A DNA stretch of 64,000 nt from Gemmatimonadota bacterium (GTDB taxonomy: Bacteria; Gemmatimonadota; Gemmatimonadetes; Longimicrobiales; Gaopeijiaceae), in assembly GCA_041390105.1 (NCBI GenBank), contig JAWKQO010000002.1, positions 682,001-746,000 on the forward strand. Direction: 5' to 3'. The notes under the pieces were generated by a model. The model was not told the DNA's origin and ran no database searches. It saw nothing but the letters and a program-made list of their open reading frames with translations. Position 1 is the stretch's first letter; each line of letters opens with the position of its first letter. This document shows, piece by piece, positions 44,365-52,437 of the stretch. A program made the translations under genes and the position numbers.

Positions 44365-44716
44365 GGCGCCTCCTCTTCCTCCCGATGAGGGTCGTGAAGG
44401 AGCGGCACCTTTCCCGGAACAACCGACGCGCGAACTCCAAGGTGCCAGCCAAGCATTGTGACCCGGCGCCCACGCCCCGGCAGCTCCGCAAGGAGCGGAA
44501 CCGCCCCAGAACAGACGAGAAACTGGATGGAATCGCTGCGTCAGACAAGGAAAACAACATTTCATACATGCGGTGATGTTCAAGGTGAAAGTCTGGTACG
44601 GAAATATTCGTTGCATTACGTCGGCCGAACGGGGTCTCTGCTTCGGGGACGGGACGCTGCGACGCCGGCTGCTTCGGCGGGTGTGACGTCAGTCTAAACT
44701 ACTGATATGAAACGTT
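44365..44716 (-). promoter_or_regulatory. Long upstream region/leader of the SusC-SusD operon
   Basis: A 352-base gap without a gene. The part nearest susC contains an 8-bp inverted repeat, GGCACCTT/AAGGTGCC (44404-44411 and 44439-44446), and a small hairpin, GCTCC/GGAGC (44483-44496); both would lie in the mRNA leader. Around 44520-44620 the base composition turns AT-rich, so the promoter is probably there. No -35/-10 pair is good enough to place it. Confidence 0.45.
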
Positions 44717-46123
44717 TTAGCTCAGACGGGCCGGCCGGCCCAACCGCTGAGCCGGGGTGCCGAGCACCCGCTCGACCGCCCAGGCGGCGGCCAGCAGCTC
44801 CAGGTCGGCGCCCCCGCGGGCGAACAGCTGAAGGCCTACGGGCAGCCCGGTTGCGTCCAGTCCGGCGGGCAACGACAGCGCGCAGAGGTCGAGGTAGCTG
44901 ATCGGGGTGGTGGCTCGCAGGCAGGCCCGGTTCACCACCACATAGCGGTCCAGATCCGCCACTTCCCCCTGGGGAGGGGGAGCGATGGGCACCGTGGGTA
45001 CTGCGGCGACATCGACATCGGCCAGCCAGGCCTGAGCCGCTTCCGCGTGGCGCAGCCGTCGGTTCGACTCCGACACATAGTGCGTGGCGAGTACGGAGCG
45101 GCCCGGGGAGATGCGGGTCCCCACGGACTCGTGCAGGAGCGGCCACCACTCCGGGATGTGGTCGTCGATGCCAGCTGCGCACTCTACCGCGACCAGGCCT
45201 GACTCGAGATAGGCGCTGGAGGCTTCGTCGAAGGGGCGGCCGTCCAACTCCACCAGCCGGGCACCGGCTCGCTCCAACTCGGCGAGCGCCGAGCGCACCC
45301 CCTGCGCCACGCCGGGTTCGGCCTCGCTCCAGAGCGCAGAAGCAGGGACGCCGATTCTCAGACCCCGCACCCCTTCCGACCGCGCCAGGTCGCGTTCCGC
45401 CTCGGCGGGTCCGCCACAGTAGGGATCGACCGTGGCGAAGAAATAGATCTGATCACGGACCGAGCGGGTCAGAGCGCCGACCGTATCGAGAGTCCCGCTG
45501 AGTGGAAAAACGCCGTCGGTGGACCAGCGGCCTCGAGTGAGCTTGTGCCCGACCACACCGGTCAGCGCTGCGGGGATGCGAATGGATCCGCCGGTGTCGG
45601 TGCCCAGCGCGATCACGGCCGATCCCTCCGCAAGGGAGACCCCCGCGCCACACGAAGAACCACCGGCGATCCTCTCCTGAGCCCGGTCCCAGGGGTTCAC
45701 CGGGCTGCCCCAATGCGGATTCGTGCCCACCCCGCCGAAGGCCAACTCGACCGTGTGGGTCTTGCCCACCAGGACGCCTCCTGCCGATCGGCAAGCACGT
45801 ACCAGGAACCCCTCTCGCTCCCAGCGGCTGGGCAGGCGTCGTGCTGTCCCCGCGAATGTGGGCAGACCCTCCACCCCATACAGGTCCTTCACCGAGATGG
45901 GGAGGCCGAAAAAGGGGGACGTCGCGGGGCCCGCCGTGTCCGATTCCAGCGCCGCGCTGCGGGCTCGGGCACCGTCGCTGTCGAAGCATTTGTAGGCCCG
46001 CAGCTCCCGACCCAGGGATGCGTGGCGCTCGACAGCCTCCTCGATGAGATGCACAGCGCTGGTCTCGCCGCGCTCGAGCATGCCGTGCAGCACAGCGAGG
46101 TCCCGATCCAGCGGAGAGCTCAC
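44717..46123 (-). CDS. Amidase-signature-family hydrolase
   Basis: A 468-residue amidase with the Ser-cisSer-Lys triad pattern: Lys in GLPISVKDLYG, cis-Ser in IAGGSSCGAGVSLAEGSAVIALG and the nucleophile in GTDTGGSIRIPAALTG. The usual GGSSGG is GGSSCGAG here. The end, SLPAGLDATGLPVGLQLF, is standard. It hydrolyses an amide bond; whether small amides, aryl amides or amide-linked amino acids is not shown. GatA is unlikely because gatB and gatC are not nearby. GTG 46123 is the start, overlapping the previous stop (GTGA), so it is coupled to the VOC-GNAT gene. Confidence 0.9.
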   Translation of the reverse strand: MSSPLDRDLAVLHGMLERGETSAVHLIEEAVERHASLGRELRAYKCFDSDGARARSAALESDTAGPATSPFFGLPISVKDLYGVEGLPTFAGTARRLPSRWEREGFLVRACRSAGGVLVGKTHTVELAFGGVGTNPHWGSPVNPWDRAQERIAGGSSCGAGVSLAEGSAVIALGTDTGGSIRIPAALTGVVGHKLTRGRWSTDGVFPLSGTLDTVGALTRSVRDQIYFFATVDPYCGGPAEAERDLARSEGVRGLRIGVPASALWSEAEPGVAQGVRSALAELERAGARLVELDGRPFDEASSAYLESGLVAVECAAGIDDHIPEWWPLLHESVGTRISPGRSVLATHYVSESNRRLRHAEAAQAWLADVDVAAVPTVPIAPPPQGEVADLDRYVVVNRACLRATTPISYLDLCALSLPAGLDATGLPVGLQLFARGGADLELLAAAWAVERVLGTPAQRLGRPARLS

Positions 46124-46962
46124 GCTGCCCCTTCGTCGCGGAACGTCATGGCGATCGCGCTCGCCGGACACGCGCCCCTCAGCTCCTCCGAGGCCCCCAG
46201 CGCGGCGGGCAGTGTAGCGCGATCGACCGTGTGAAACCCCATGCGCGCGAAGAACCGCTCCGCCGTGGTGGTGAGCAGGTGCACGCTGGTCGCCCCGGAA
46301 CCGAAGGCGCGTGCGATCACGCGCCAGCACAGCTCCTCGCCCAGGCCCACACCTCTCCACGACGGTGCCGTGACGACGGAGCGCAGGAGGGCCGCAGTGC
46401 CGTGTCGCTCGACCGCGGCGCAGGCAATGGGGCCATCCGCATCGGAATGCGCGACCAAGGCATTCCGCCAGGCGGTGTCCAGGCCCGACAGGGGAAGCGA
46501 CGCGCCCGTGAGCAAACCCTCGACGGCCGCTCGATCATGTTGATCCCCCTCCGCCACCCGTAGAGATGGGCCTCCGAGCGCGAGGTCGTAGAACGGCGTG
46601 GTTACATCGACGCCCAGCCCGTCCGGGCCGGCGATCGAGACAGAAAGCAGGGACGTTCCCCGCGAGCTCCGCTCGGACGGTCCACTCCAGGTCGCACTGG
46701 CGCGCTTCACGTTGCGCAGAAGCGGGCCCAAGGGTCCGCTCCAGCGGACGCTCAGCCCAGCGGACGGGTCTCCGGCGGAGGCGCCTCCGAGGGTGGGCTC
46801 GCAGTGGACCTCGGCGGCCTCCCAACTCAGGGCGACGCCGCCGGTTGGACGCGCTTCGAGCGCTCCGCCCAGGAGCCGCTGCAGGAACGTGGTTGCACGG
46901 CCCACGTCCCTGACCGGAAAGACCATGGGATCGACTGCGAGCACGGAATGGGCTAGGGACAT
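46120..46962 (-). CDS. VOC (glyoxalase-like) domain fused to ArsN2-like GNAT acetyltransferase
   Basis: A 280-residue two-domain protein. Residues about 1-125 look like a VOC/glyoxalase-fold domain (MVFPVRDVGRATTFLQRLLGG...GLGVDVTTPFYDLAL). From about 135 onward it follows the ArsN2 pattern: AAVEGLLTGASLPLSGLDT, ACAAVERHGTAALLRSVVTAPSWRGVGLGEEL (acetyl-CoA loop), VHLLTTTAERFFARMGFHTVDR and the final CPASAIAMTF. ArsN-type acetyltransferases inactivate arsenical or glufosinate-like compounds. The fused VOC half may bind the substrate. No other arsenic gene is visible, so the target is open. ATG 46962 lacks a clear ribosome-binding site; ATG 46980 is possible. Confidence 0.8.
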   Translation of the reverse strand: MSLAHSVLAVDPMVFPVRDVGRATTFLQRLLGGALEARPTGGVALSWEAAEVHCEPTLGGASAGDPSAGLSVRWSGPLGPLLRNVKRASATWSGPSERSSRGTSLLSVSIAGPDGLGVDVTTPFYDLALGGPSLRVAEGDQHDRAAVEGLLTGASLPLSGLDTAWRNALVAHSDADGPIACAAVERHGTAALLRSVVTAPSWRGVGLGEELCWRVIARAFGSGATSVHLLTTTAERFFARMGFHTVDRATLPAALGASEELRGACPASAIAMTFRDEGAA

Positions 46963-47091
46963 CCGGGAGCATCGGGGCATCGGTGTCGCTGCGCCAGAGG
47001 GCCTTGCCCGCCTCGACGCATCGGCATCACAATTGCTTGGCTGCCCCGGTGTCCGGCCGCGCCGTTCCGCCCCTTTCTCCGTCCCGAAGCC

Positions 47092-48495
47092 ATGAAGACC
47101 TATTTCGATTCCGCCGTGTCCGTGCAGGACAGCTCGGTGACCGTCAACGACCCGGCCGTGCTGGCCACCCCTGCCATGGACACCCTCGTGCGCGATGCCG
47201 TGTTCGGCACGGAAGCCGAACGGGAGGATGCGCGCTGGCTGATCTGGGAGCTGGCGCAGGCCGTGGGCGTGCGGACCTCGTCCATTCACGATCTCTACAT
47301 GGCCCGGGGTCGCGGAGAACTGGAGGGCTTTACCGTTCCAGCCATCAACGTGCGGGGCGCCTCCTACGACACGGCCCGCTCCATCTTCCGCACGGCCAAG
47401 AAGATGGATGCCGGAGCCTTCCTTCTGGAGATCGCCCGTTCGGAGATCGCCTACACCGCCCAACGGCCCGCGGAGTATGTCGCCGTGATGCTGGCGGCGG
47501 CGCTGCGGGAGGGGTTCAGGGGGCCTGTGTTCGTCCAGGGAGACCATTTCCAGGTCAACGCCAAGAAGTACGTCCAGGATCCCACCTCGGAGGTCGATGC
47601 CGTCAAGCAGCTCATTCACGAGGCCATCGATGCCGGCTTCTACAACATCGACGTCGACACCTCGACGCTGGTGGACATCGAGAAACCCACGTTGGACGAG
47701 CAGCAGCTCCTCAACTACCAGATCTGCGCCGAGCTGACGCGCACCATCCGCGAGCTGGAGCCCGATGGAGTGACGGTTTCGGTAGGTGGGGAGATCGGTG
47801 AAGTCGGTACTCAGAACAGCACGGTGCCCGAGTTGAGAGCGTTCATGGACGGCTACAATCGTGCGCTCGAGGAATCGCTGCCGGGAGGCGTCGGTCTCTC
47901 CAAGATCTCCGTGCAATCCGGGACCACGCATGGTGGCGTGGTGCTCGCGGATGGTTCGATCGCGGATGTGAAGATCGACCTCAACACGCTGGAGGAACTC
48001 TCGCGCGTGGCCCGGGACGAGTACGGCATGTCCGGCGCCGTTCAGCACGGCGCCTCCACCCTGCCGGACGACGCCTTCCACAACTTCCCCCGGACCGAAA
48101 CGGCCGAGATCCACCTGGCGACCAACTTCCAGAACATGCTGTACGATCACCTTCCCCAGAGTCTCCGCGACGAGATCTACGGATGGCTGGATGAGAACAC
48201 CGCGTCGGAACGCAAAGCCTCGGATTCCGATGAGCAGTTCTACTACAAGACTCGCAAGAAGGCTCTGGGCCCGTTCAAGCGACAGCTCTGGGATCTCTCG
48301 GCGGACGTGAAGGCGTCCCTCGCGGCTGCCTACGACGAGAAGTTCGCCTTCCTCTTCACGCAGCTGGCGATCGGCGGCACACGCGCCGCCGTGAAGAAGA
48401 CGGTCAAACCCCTGCAGATCCACCGGCCGCGGCCGGGAACGCCAGGTCACGTTACCGTGAGTGCAGCTCCGGACGACGCCGACCTGAGCGATTGA
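47092..48495 (+). CDS. Class II fructose/tagatose-bisphosphate aldolase-like protein
   Basis: A 467-residue protein with the zinc-dependent class II aldolase core: GFTVPAINVRG, FVQGDHFQVN with the zinc-binding His region, FYNIDVDTSTLVDIEKPTLDEQ, VGGEIGEVGTQN (zinc ligand), KISVQSGTTHGG and AVQHGASTLPDDAFHNFP. It is about 100 residues longer than typical class IIA enzymes, with an N-terminal 65-residue extension and a long C-terminal helical tail rich in charged residues. A role in sugar phosphate cleavage or condensation is likely; the exact sugar is not decided. The gene is divergent from the VOC-GNAT/amidase pair and 106 bases before mscS. Confidence 0.85.
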   Translation: MKTYFDSAVSVQDSSVTVNDPAVLATPAMDTLVRDAVFGTEAEREDARWLIWELAQAVGVRTSSIHDLYMARGRGELEGFTVPAINVRGASYDTARSIFRTAKKMDAGAFLLEIARSEIAYTAQRPAEYVAVMLAAALREGFRGPVFVQGDHFQVNAKKYVQDPTSEVDAVKQLIHEAIDAGFYNIDVDTSTLVDIEKPTLDEQQLLNYQICAELTRTIRELEPDGVTVSVGGEIGEVGTQNSTVPELRAFMDGYNRALEESLPGGVGLSKISVQSGTTHGGVVLADGSIADVKIDLNTLEELSRVARDEYGMSGAVQHGASTLPDDAFHNFPRTETAEIHLATNFQNMLYDHLPQSLRDEIYGWLDENTASERKASDSDEQFYYKTRKKALGPFKRQLWDLSADVKASLAAAYDEKFAFLFTQLAIGGTRAAVKKTVKPLQIHRPRPGTPGHVTVSAAPDDADLSD

Positions 48496-48601
48496 CGCAA
48501 GAAGCCGGGTCGCTTCGCCTCTCGCGCTCGTGGCGGCAGCAGTCAGTCCTTAGGTTCAGGGCTGGGAGCCGCTCCGGAAGACACGTGCGTGGAGGACGAG
48601 A

Positions 48602-49432
48602 ATGGATTGGCTGCAGGGGAATTCCGCTGAGATACTGAGGGCCATGACCGTGCTTGCGGCTACGCAGGCCGTCAATGTGGTCGGCGCCATCGTGGTCCTG
48701 ATCGTGGGGCGCTTGGCTGCGGGGTGGATTCGTCGCCTCGTCGCGGGTGGCCTCCGCCGGGCTGCGCTCGACGAAACCCTGGTCCCGTTCCTTTCCGGGA
48801 TGACCTATTTCGCCGTGCTGGCCTTCACGGTGGTGGCGGTGCTGGGGATCTTCGGCGTGCCGACGGCGTCCTTCGTTGCCGTGTTGGGAGCTGCGGGCCT
48901 GGCCGTGGGTCTGGCCCTGCAAGGCTCTCTCTCCAACTTCGCCGCCGGCGTGATGCTGTTGGTCTTCCGGCCCTTCCGGGTCGGCGACGTGATCGAGGCG
49001 GCGGGGACCTTGGGTACGGTACGCCAGATCGGTGTATTCTCCACCGAGGTGGACACGCTGAACAATATCAGGGTGATCCTTCCCAATTCGACGATCTACG
49101 GCGATAAGATCGCCAACCTCTCCGCGAACGAGCTGAGGCGGGTCGACATGCTCTTCGGCGTGTCGTACCAGGACGACCTGGGAGTCGCGAGGGAGACCAT
49201 CGAGCGGATCGTGCGCGCCCACCCGCGGGTGCTCGAGTCGCCCGCTCCGACGGTCGAGGTGAGTGCCCTCGCCGAATCGTCTGTGAACTTCGTGGTGCGT
49301 CCCTGGTGTCGCACCGAGGACTACTGGACCGTCCACTTCGAGCTGCACCGCCACCTGAAGGAGGGCTTGGAGAGCGCCGGCTGCTCGATCCCCTTCCCGC
49401 AGAGAGACGTCCACCTGCACCAGGTCGCCTAG
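48602..49432 (+). CDS. MscS-family mechanosensitive channel
   Basis: A 276-residue channel that opens under membrane tension and releases solutes on osmotic downshock. Three membrane helices can be seen (about 20-45, 68-92, 95-125), the last being the pore helix with its Gly/Ala pattern (FVAVLGAAGLAVGLALQGSLSNFAAGVMLLVF), then the beta domain starting RPFRVGDVIEAAG and an alpha/beta vestibule. GGAGG lies six bases before ATG 48602. It fits an osmotic role beside the trehalose, K+ channel and symporter genes of the window, although these are not in one operon. Confidence 0.95.
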   Translation: MDWLQGNSAEILRAMTVLAATQAVNVVGAIVVLIVGRLAAGWIRRLVAGGLRRAALDETLVPFLSGMTYFAVLAFTVVAVLGIFGVPTASFVAVLGAAGLAVGLALQGSLSNFAAGVMLLVFRPFRVGDVIEAAGTLGTVRQIGVFSTEVDTLNNIRVILPNSTIYGDKIANLSANELRRVDMLFGVSYQDDLGVARETIERIVRAHPRVLESPAPTVEVSALAESSVNFVVRPWCRTEDYWTVHFELHRHLKEGLESAGCSIPFPQRDVHLHQVA

Positions 49433-49462
49433 CGTATCGTCGAGCCACCGGGGCCTTTCCCA

Positions 49463-49493
49463 GGGCCGGAGGCGCCTTGCGTGCCTCCGGCCC
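49463..49493 (+). terminator. Hairpin after mscS, possible terminator
   Basis: GGGCCGGAGGC (49463-49473) is matched perfectly by GCCTCCGGCCC (49483-49493) around a 9-base loop. No T-run follows, so termination would be Rho-assisted or weak. It lies between mscS and the small membrane-peptide gene. Confidence 0.6.
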
Positions 49494-49537
49494 GACTCCC
49501 AAGCTCGGGCGTCGCTTCCAACCCACCGAGAGGTTCA

Positions 49538-49654
49538 GTGGACACCGATTCACCTGCTCGCGCCCGTCTTCGCGCCACCCTCCTGAGGGTGCTGGCTGTG
49601 CAGGTCGTGACCCTGGTGGTGCTCTGGTTCCTCCAATCCCGATACGGAGCCTGA
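49538..49654 (+). CDS. 38-residue single-helix membrane peptide before the SSS symporter
   Basis: A short open frame with GTG start and GAGAGG four bases upstream. It encodes a basic N-terminus (MDTDSPARARLRATLLR) and one transmembrane helix (VLAVQVVTLVVLWFLQ) ending SRYGA. Its stop lies four bases before the symporter's GTG start, so the two are surely co-translated. Tiny single-helix partners are known ahead of several sodium:solute symporters, where they may help assembly or gating. No homology claim is made beyond size, topology and position. Confidence 0.7.
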   Translation: MDTDSPARARLRATLLRVLAVQVVTLVVLWFLQSRYGA

Positions 49655-49658
49655 TCCG

Positions 49659-51344
49659 GTGCATCCGGTCAATTGGCTCATCGTGATCGGGTACGTCGGC
49701 TACGTCATGTGGGACGGGATCCGGCGTGCCAAGGGGACGCGGGAGATCGAAGGCTACTTCCTGGCCAATCGCAGCCTGCCCTGGTGGGCGGTGGGCCTAT
49801 CGGTGATGGCCACCCAGCTCTCCGCGGTCACCATGATCGGGACGACCGGGCAGGGGGCTACCGACGGGCTGCGCTTCGTTCAGTTCTATTTCGGACTACC
49901 CATCGCCATGGTCATCCTGGGTGTCACGTTGGTGCCCTTCCTCCATGGTGCTCGGGTGTACACCGCCTACGAGTACCTGGAGCGCCGCTTCGACGCGAAG
50001 ACGCGCTCCCTGACGAGCTTCCTGTTCCTGATCTCGCGGGGCCTCTCGTGCGGGACGATCATCGCGGCACCTGCGGTGGTGTTCTCAGCGGTCTTCGGCT
50101 GGAGCCTCGGGGCCTCGGTCATCCTGATTGGTGTCCCCACAGTGGTCTACACCGTTCTGGGGGGCGTGCAGGCAGTCACCTGGGCAGACGTGAAGCAGAT
50201 GGTCCTGATCGTCGTAGCGCTGCTCTCGATCATCGTGGTCCTGCTGCTGAACCTACCGGTCACGCCTGACGATGCCTTGCGCATCGCGGGCTCCACAGGT
50301 CGCCTCCAGACCTTCGACTTCTCCTTCAACCTCAACGAGACCTACACGTTCTGGTCGGGGGTTCTGGGCGGGACCTTTCTGATGTTGTCGTACTTCGGAA
50401 CCGATCAAAGCCAGGTGCAGCGATATCTGACCGCGCGATCCGTGGATGAGGCGCGCTCGTCCCTCCTGATCAGCGCCTATTGGAAGATCCCGCTGCAAGC
50501 GTTGGTTCTGTTGGTCGGGGTGGGCGTCTTCGTGTTCTATCTCTTCAAGGCGCCGCCCCTGCTGTTCAATCCGGATCACGAAGCTCGCGTGCGTGCGGAA
50601 GCCGGCGTGGAGTACGCAGCCTTGGAGGCCCGCTTCCAGTCGGCGTTCGAGGCCCGGGAGACGGCGGCGCGTGGGGTGGCCGATGCGCGGCAGGCGGAGG
50701 ACGAGCCGCGGGCGTCCGCGGCCATGGTCGAGTTCCAGGCACACGAAGCGGAGGTCGGAGCGATCCGCGTGGAGGCGCTGGCGCTGGCTGAAGAGGTCAC
50801 AGGTGAATCGGCGCGGGACGTCAACTACATCATCCCGGCGTTCGTGCTGCACGAACTGCCGATCGGCCTGACCGGCCTGTTCATCGCGGGAGTCATGGCG
50901 GCAGCGATGTCCAGTGTCGCCGCGGAGCTCAATTCGCTCTCCACAGCGACAGTGATCGACTTCTACCGAAGGTGGATCAAACCCACCGGCAGCGATGCCC
51001 ACTTCCTGAACGTCTCCAAGATCGTGACCGCGATCTGGGGAGCGTTCGCCTGCGTGGTCGCGACGTATGCAGCGACCCTGGGCTCGTTGATCGAAGTGGT
51101 CAATCGCTTCGGGTCGTTCTTCTACGGGTCGATCCTGGGGGTTTTTCTGCTGGCCATGCTCCCGCGCGCACGGGCCCTGGGGGCCTTCGTCGGACTGTTG
51201 GCAGGGATGTCGGCCGTGGCGGCGGTCAGCTTCCTCGCTCCCTCTGTGTCGTTCCTGTGGCACAACGTGGTGGGGGCGCTGACCGTGATGGCCGTGGGTT
51301 GGGTGATCAGCCTGGCGGCGCCCGGGTCACCTCGGCCTGCCTGA
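49659..51344 (+). CDS. Sodium:solute symporter (SSS family) with an inserted helical domain
   Basis: A 561-residue sodium-coupled transporter with about 13 membrane helices. SSS landmarks are GYFLANRSLPWWAVGLSVMATQLSAVTMIGT near the start and GLFIAGVMAAAMSSVAAELNSLSTATVIDFYRR later. Between helices, residues about 303-387 form a polar Ala/Glu-rich insert (FNPDHEARVRAEAGVEYAALEARFQSAF...) that looks like a helical hairpin; related inserts occur in Bacteroidetes SSS proteins. The solute (sugar, sialic acid, inositol or other) is not shown. The start is GTG 49659. Confidence 0.92.
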   Translation: MHPVNWLIVIGYVGYVMWDGIRRAKGTREIEGYFLANRSLPWWAVGLSVMATQLSAVTMIGTTGQGATDGLRFVQFYFGLPIAMVILGVTLVPFLHGARVYTAYEYLERRFDAKTRSLTSFLFLISRGLSCGTIIAAPAVVFSAVFGWSLGASVILIGVPTVVYTVLGGVQAVTWADVKQMVLIVVALLSIIVVLLLNLPVTPDDALRIAGSTGRLQTFDFSFNLNETYTFWSGVLGGTFLMLSYFGTDQSQVQRYLTARSVDEARSSLLISAYWKIPLQALVLLVGVGVFVFYLFKAPPLLFNPDHEARVRAEAGVEYAALEARFQSAFEARETAARGVADARQAEDEPRASAAMVEFQAHEAEVGAIRVEALALAEEVTGESARDVNYIIPAFVLHELPIGLTGLFIAGVMAAAMSSVAAELNSLSTATVIDFYRRWIKPTGSDAHFLNVSKIVTAIWGAFACVVATYAATLGSLIEVVNRFGSFFYGSILGVFLLAMLPRARALGAFVGLLAGMSAVAAVSFLAPSVSFLWHNVVGALTVMAVGWVISLAAPGSPRPA

Positions 51345-51386
51345 CGGGGCGGCCAGGGAGCCGACCACGTGGGCTGCCGGTTGGCG

Positions 51387-52304
51387 TCACTGTCCGGCGG
51401 GCAGCGCGCGGAAATCGTCCAGCCCGCTCGCCCGCGCGATCCCCGCGAGGTCCTCCATGCCAGCCAGTCCCTCTGCCGCCGGCCCTCCGACGATGATCTG
51501 AACTCCGGAATCGAGCTGCCTGCGTAGCTCCAGGAGATACTCGCGGTGTGCCGCGTCGGTGCGGACGATGCTCAACCCTACGGCGCGAGCACCGACGCTA
51601 CGGGCGGCCTGGGCGAGGGCGTCGGCCGGGAGATCCGGGCCCAGGTAGGTGACCTGCCACCCCGCAGTGGCCGCCGCCACGGCGGCCATCATGGCCCCCA
51701 GCTCGTGGCGCTCGCCGCTGGGCGTGGCCAGCACCAAGCGAGGGCCCGCGCCTCCGCCCCGCGATGTCGCGTCGGTCATCCACGAGAGGATCCTGCGCAA
51801 GGTCGCCGAGGCAATATGTTCGTGAGCCGGGCTGATCTGACCGAGGGTCCAGGCCTCGCCCACCCGGACCAGGAGCGGACGCACGATTTCCTCGGCGAGG
51901 CCCTGGAGGCCGCGCGCCACGGCCGCTCCCCGGAGCAGCGCCTCCAGCGTGTCGGCGTCCAGCCGGGTGATGGCCACCCAGGCTCGTTCGATGGTCTCCG
52001 CGGCCGCAGCGGCTCCGCTCGGCGGCGGGCCCCCGGTCGAGGTCCATCCCACACCCAGGTCCTCAGCCACCAGCGCTTGAAGGTCCTCGTCCGAGAGCCC
52101 CGCCAGCTGTTGGATGGAACGGCCCCCTTCAGTCGCGCGGCGAAGGAGGGTCAGTCGGTCCACCTGGGCGTCCGAGTACAGCCTCTGTCCACCCTGGGTG
52201 CGCTCGGGCAGCACGGCGGCGTAGCGACGCTCCCAGGCCCGCAGGGTGGCCGGGGTCAAGCCGGCCCGTCGCGCGGCCACACGGATTGGATGTCGACTCA
52301 TCAT
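51387..52304 (-). CDS. CarH/LitR-type B12-binding MerR-family regulator
   Basis: A 305-residue regulator. Residues 1-70 are a MerR-type DNA-binding domain (RVAARRAGLTPATLRAWERRYAAVLPERTQGGQRLYSDAQVDRL in overlapping parts). A helical bundle follows and then a Rossmann cobalamin-binding domain. The light-sensing CarH hallmark Wx9EH is present (W-TLGQISPAH-EH), and the cobalamin lower-ligand motif ExHxxG reads GERHELG. In CarH, adenosylcobalamin makes a DNA-binding tetramer in the dark and light breaks it. By analogy this protein is a B12-dependent photoreceptor or B12 sensor. ATG 52304 has GAGGAG five bases upstream. It is divergent from the fasciclin gene and shares its control region. Confidence 0.9.
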   Translation of the reverse strand: MMSRHPIRVAARRAGLTPATLRAWERRYAAVLPERTQGGQRLYSDAQVDRLTLLRRATEGGRSIQQLAGLSDEDLQALVAEDLGVGWTSTGGPPPSGAAAAAETIERAWVAITRLDADTLEALLRGAAVARGLQGLAEEIVRPLLVRVGEAWTLGQISPAHEHIASATLRRILSWMTDATSRGGGAGPRLVLATPSGERHELGAMMAAVAAATAGWQVTYLGPDLPADALAQAARSVGARAVGLSIVRTDAAHREYLLELRRQLDSGVQIIVGGPAAEGLAGMEDLAGIARASGLDDFRALPAGQ

Positions 52305-52327
52305 GTCGGCTCCTCGAGGGGTCGTTG

Positions 52328-52388
52328 AACATAACATTGGACAATCTGTTGACAACGACCCCCTATAAGCTGTACAATAACTGTACAA
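52328..52388. promoter_or_regulatory. Back-to-back promoters with 11-bp-phased ACAA repeats (candidate CarH operator)
   Basis: Plus strand, toward fasciclin: -35 TTGACA (52349-52354), 18-base spacer, -10 TACAAT (52373-52378). Minus strand, toward the regulator: -35 TTGTCA (52355-52350), 16-base spacer, -10 TATGTT (52333-52328). ACAA recurs at 52341, 52352, 52374 and 52385, that is at 11, 22 and 11 bp; the last two copies are extended CTGTACAA. As I recall, CarH contacts DNA through 11-bp direct repeats. A tetramer bound here would cover both promoters. Confidence 0.72.
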
Positions 52389-52396
52389 GACTTGAA

Positions 52397-52418
52397 CGCG
52401 CCCTAGGGCAGGGGCGCG
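52397..52418 (+). other. Hairpin in the fasciclin mRNA leader
   Basis: CGCGCCC (52397-52403) pairs with GGGCGCG (52412-52418) around an 8-base loop. It would lie about a dozen bases into the transcript and 13 bases before the ribosome-binding region (GGGAGG). It could stabilise the mRNA or act in regulation; no function is shown. Confidence 0.5.
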
Positions 52419-52437
52419 ATAACCCTGGGAGGGCGGA

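Noticed and set aside
44365..44448. Longer SusC start at 44616
   Set aside because: The additional N-terminal residues look random and precede a clear signal peptide and ribosome-binding site at ATG 44364.
44717..46123. GatA subunit of glutamyl-tRNA amidotransferase
   Set aside because: No gatB or gatC nearby and the coupling to a VOC-GNAT gene point to a stand-alone amidase.
46963..48450. Upstream extension of the VOC-GNAT frame across the aldolase gene
   Set aside because: The extra 496 codons are antisense to the aldolase and contain no recognisable domain; the protein starts near 46962.
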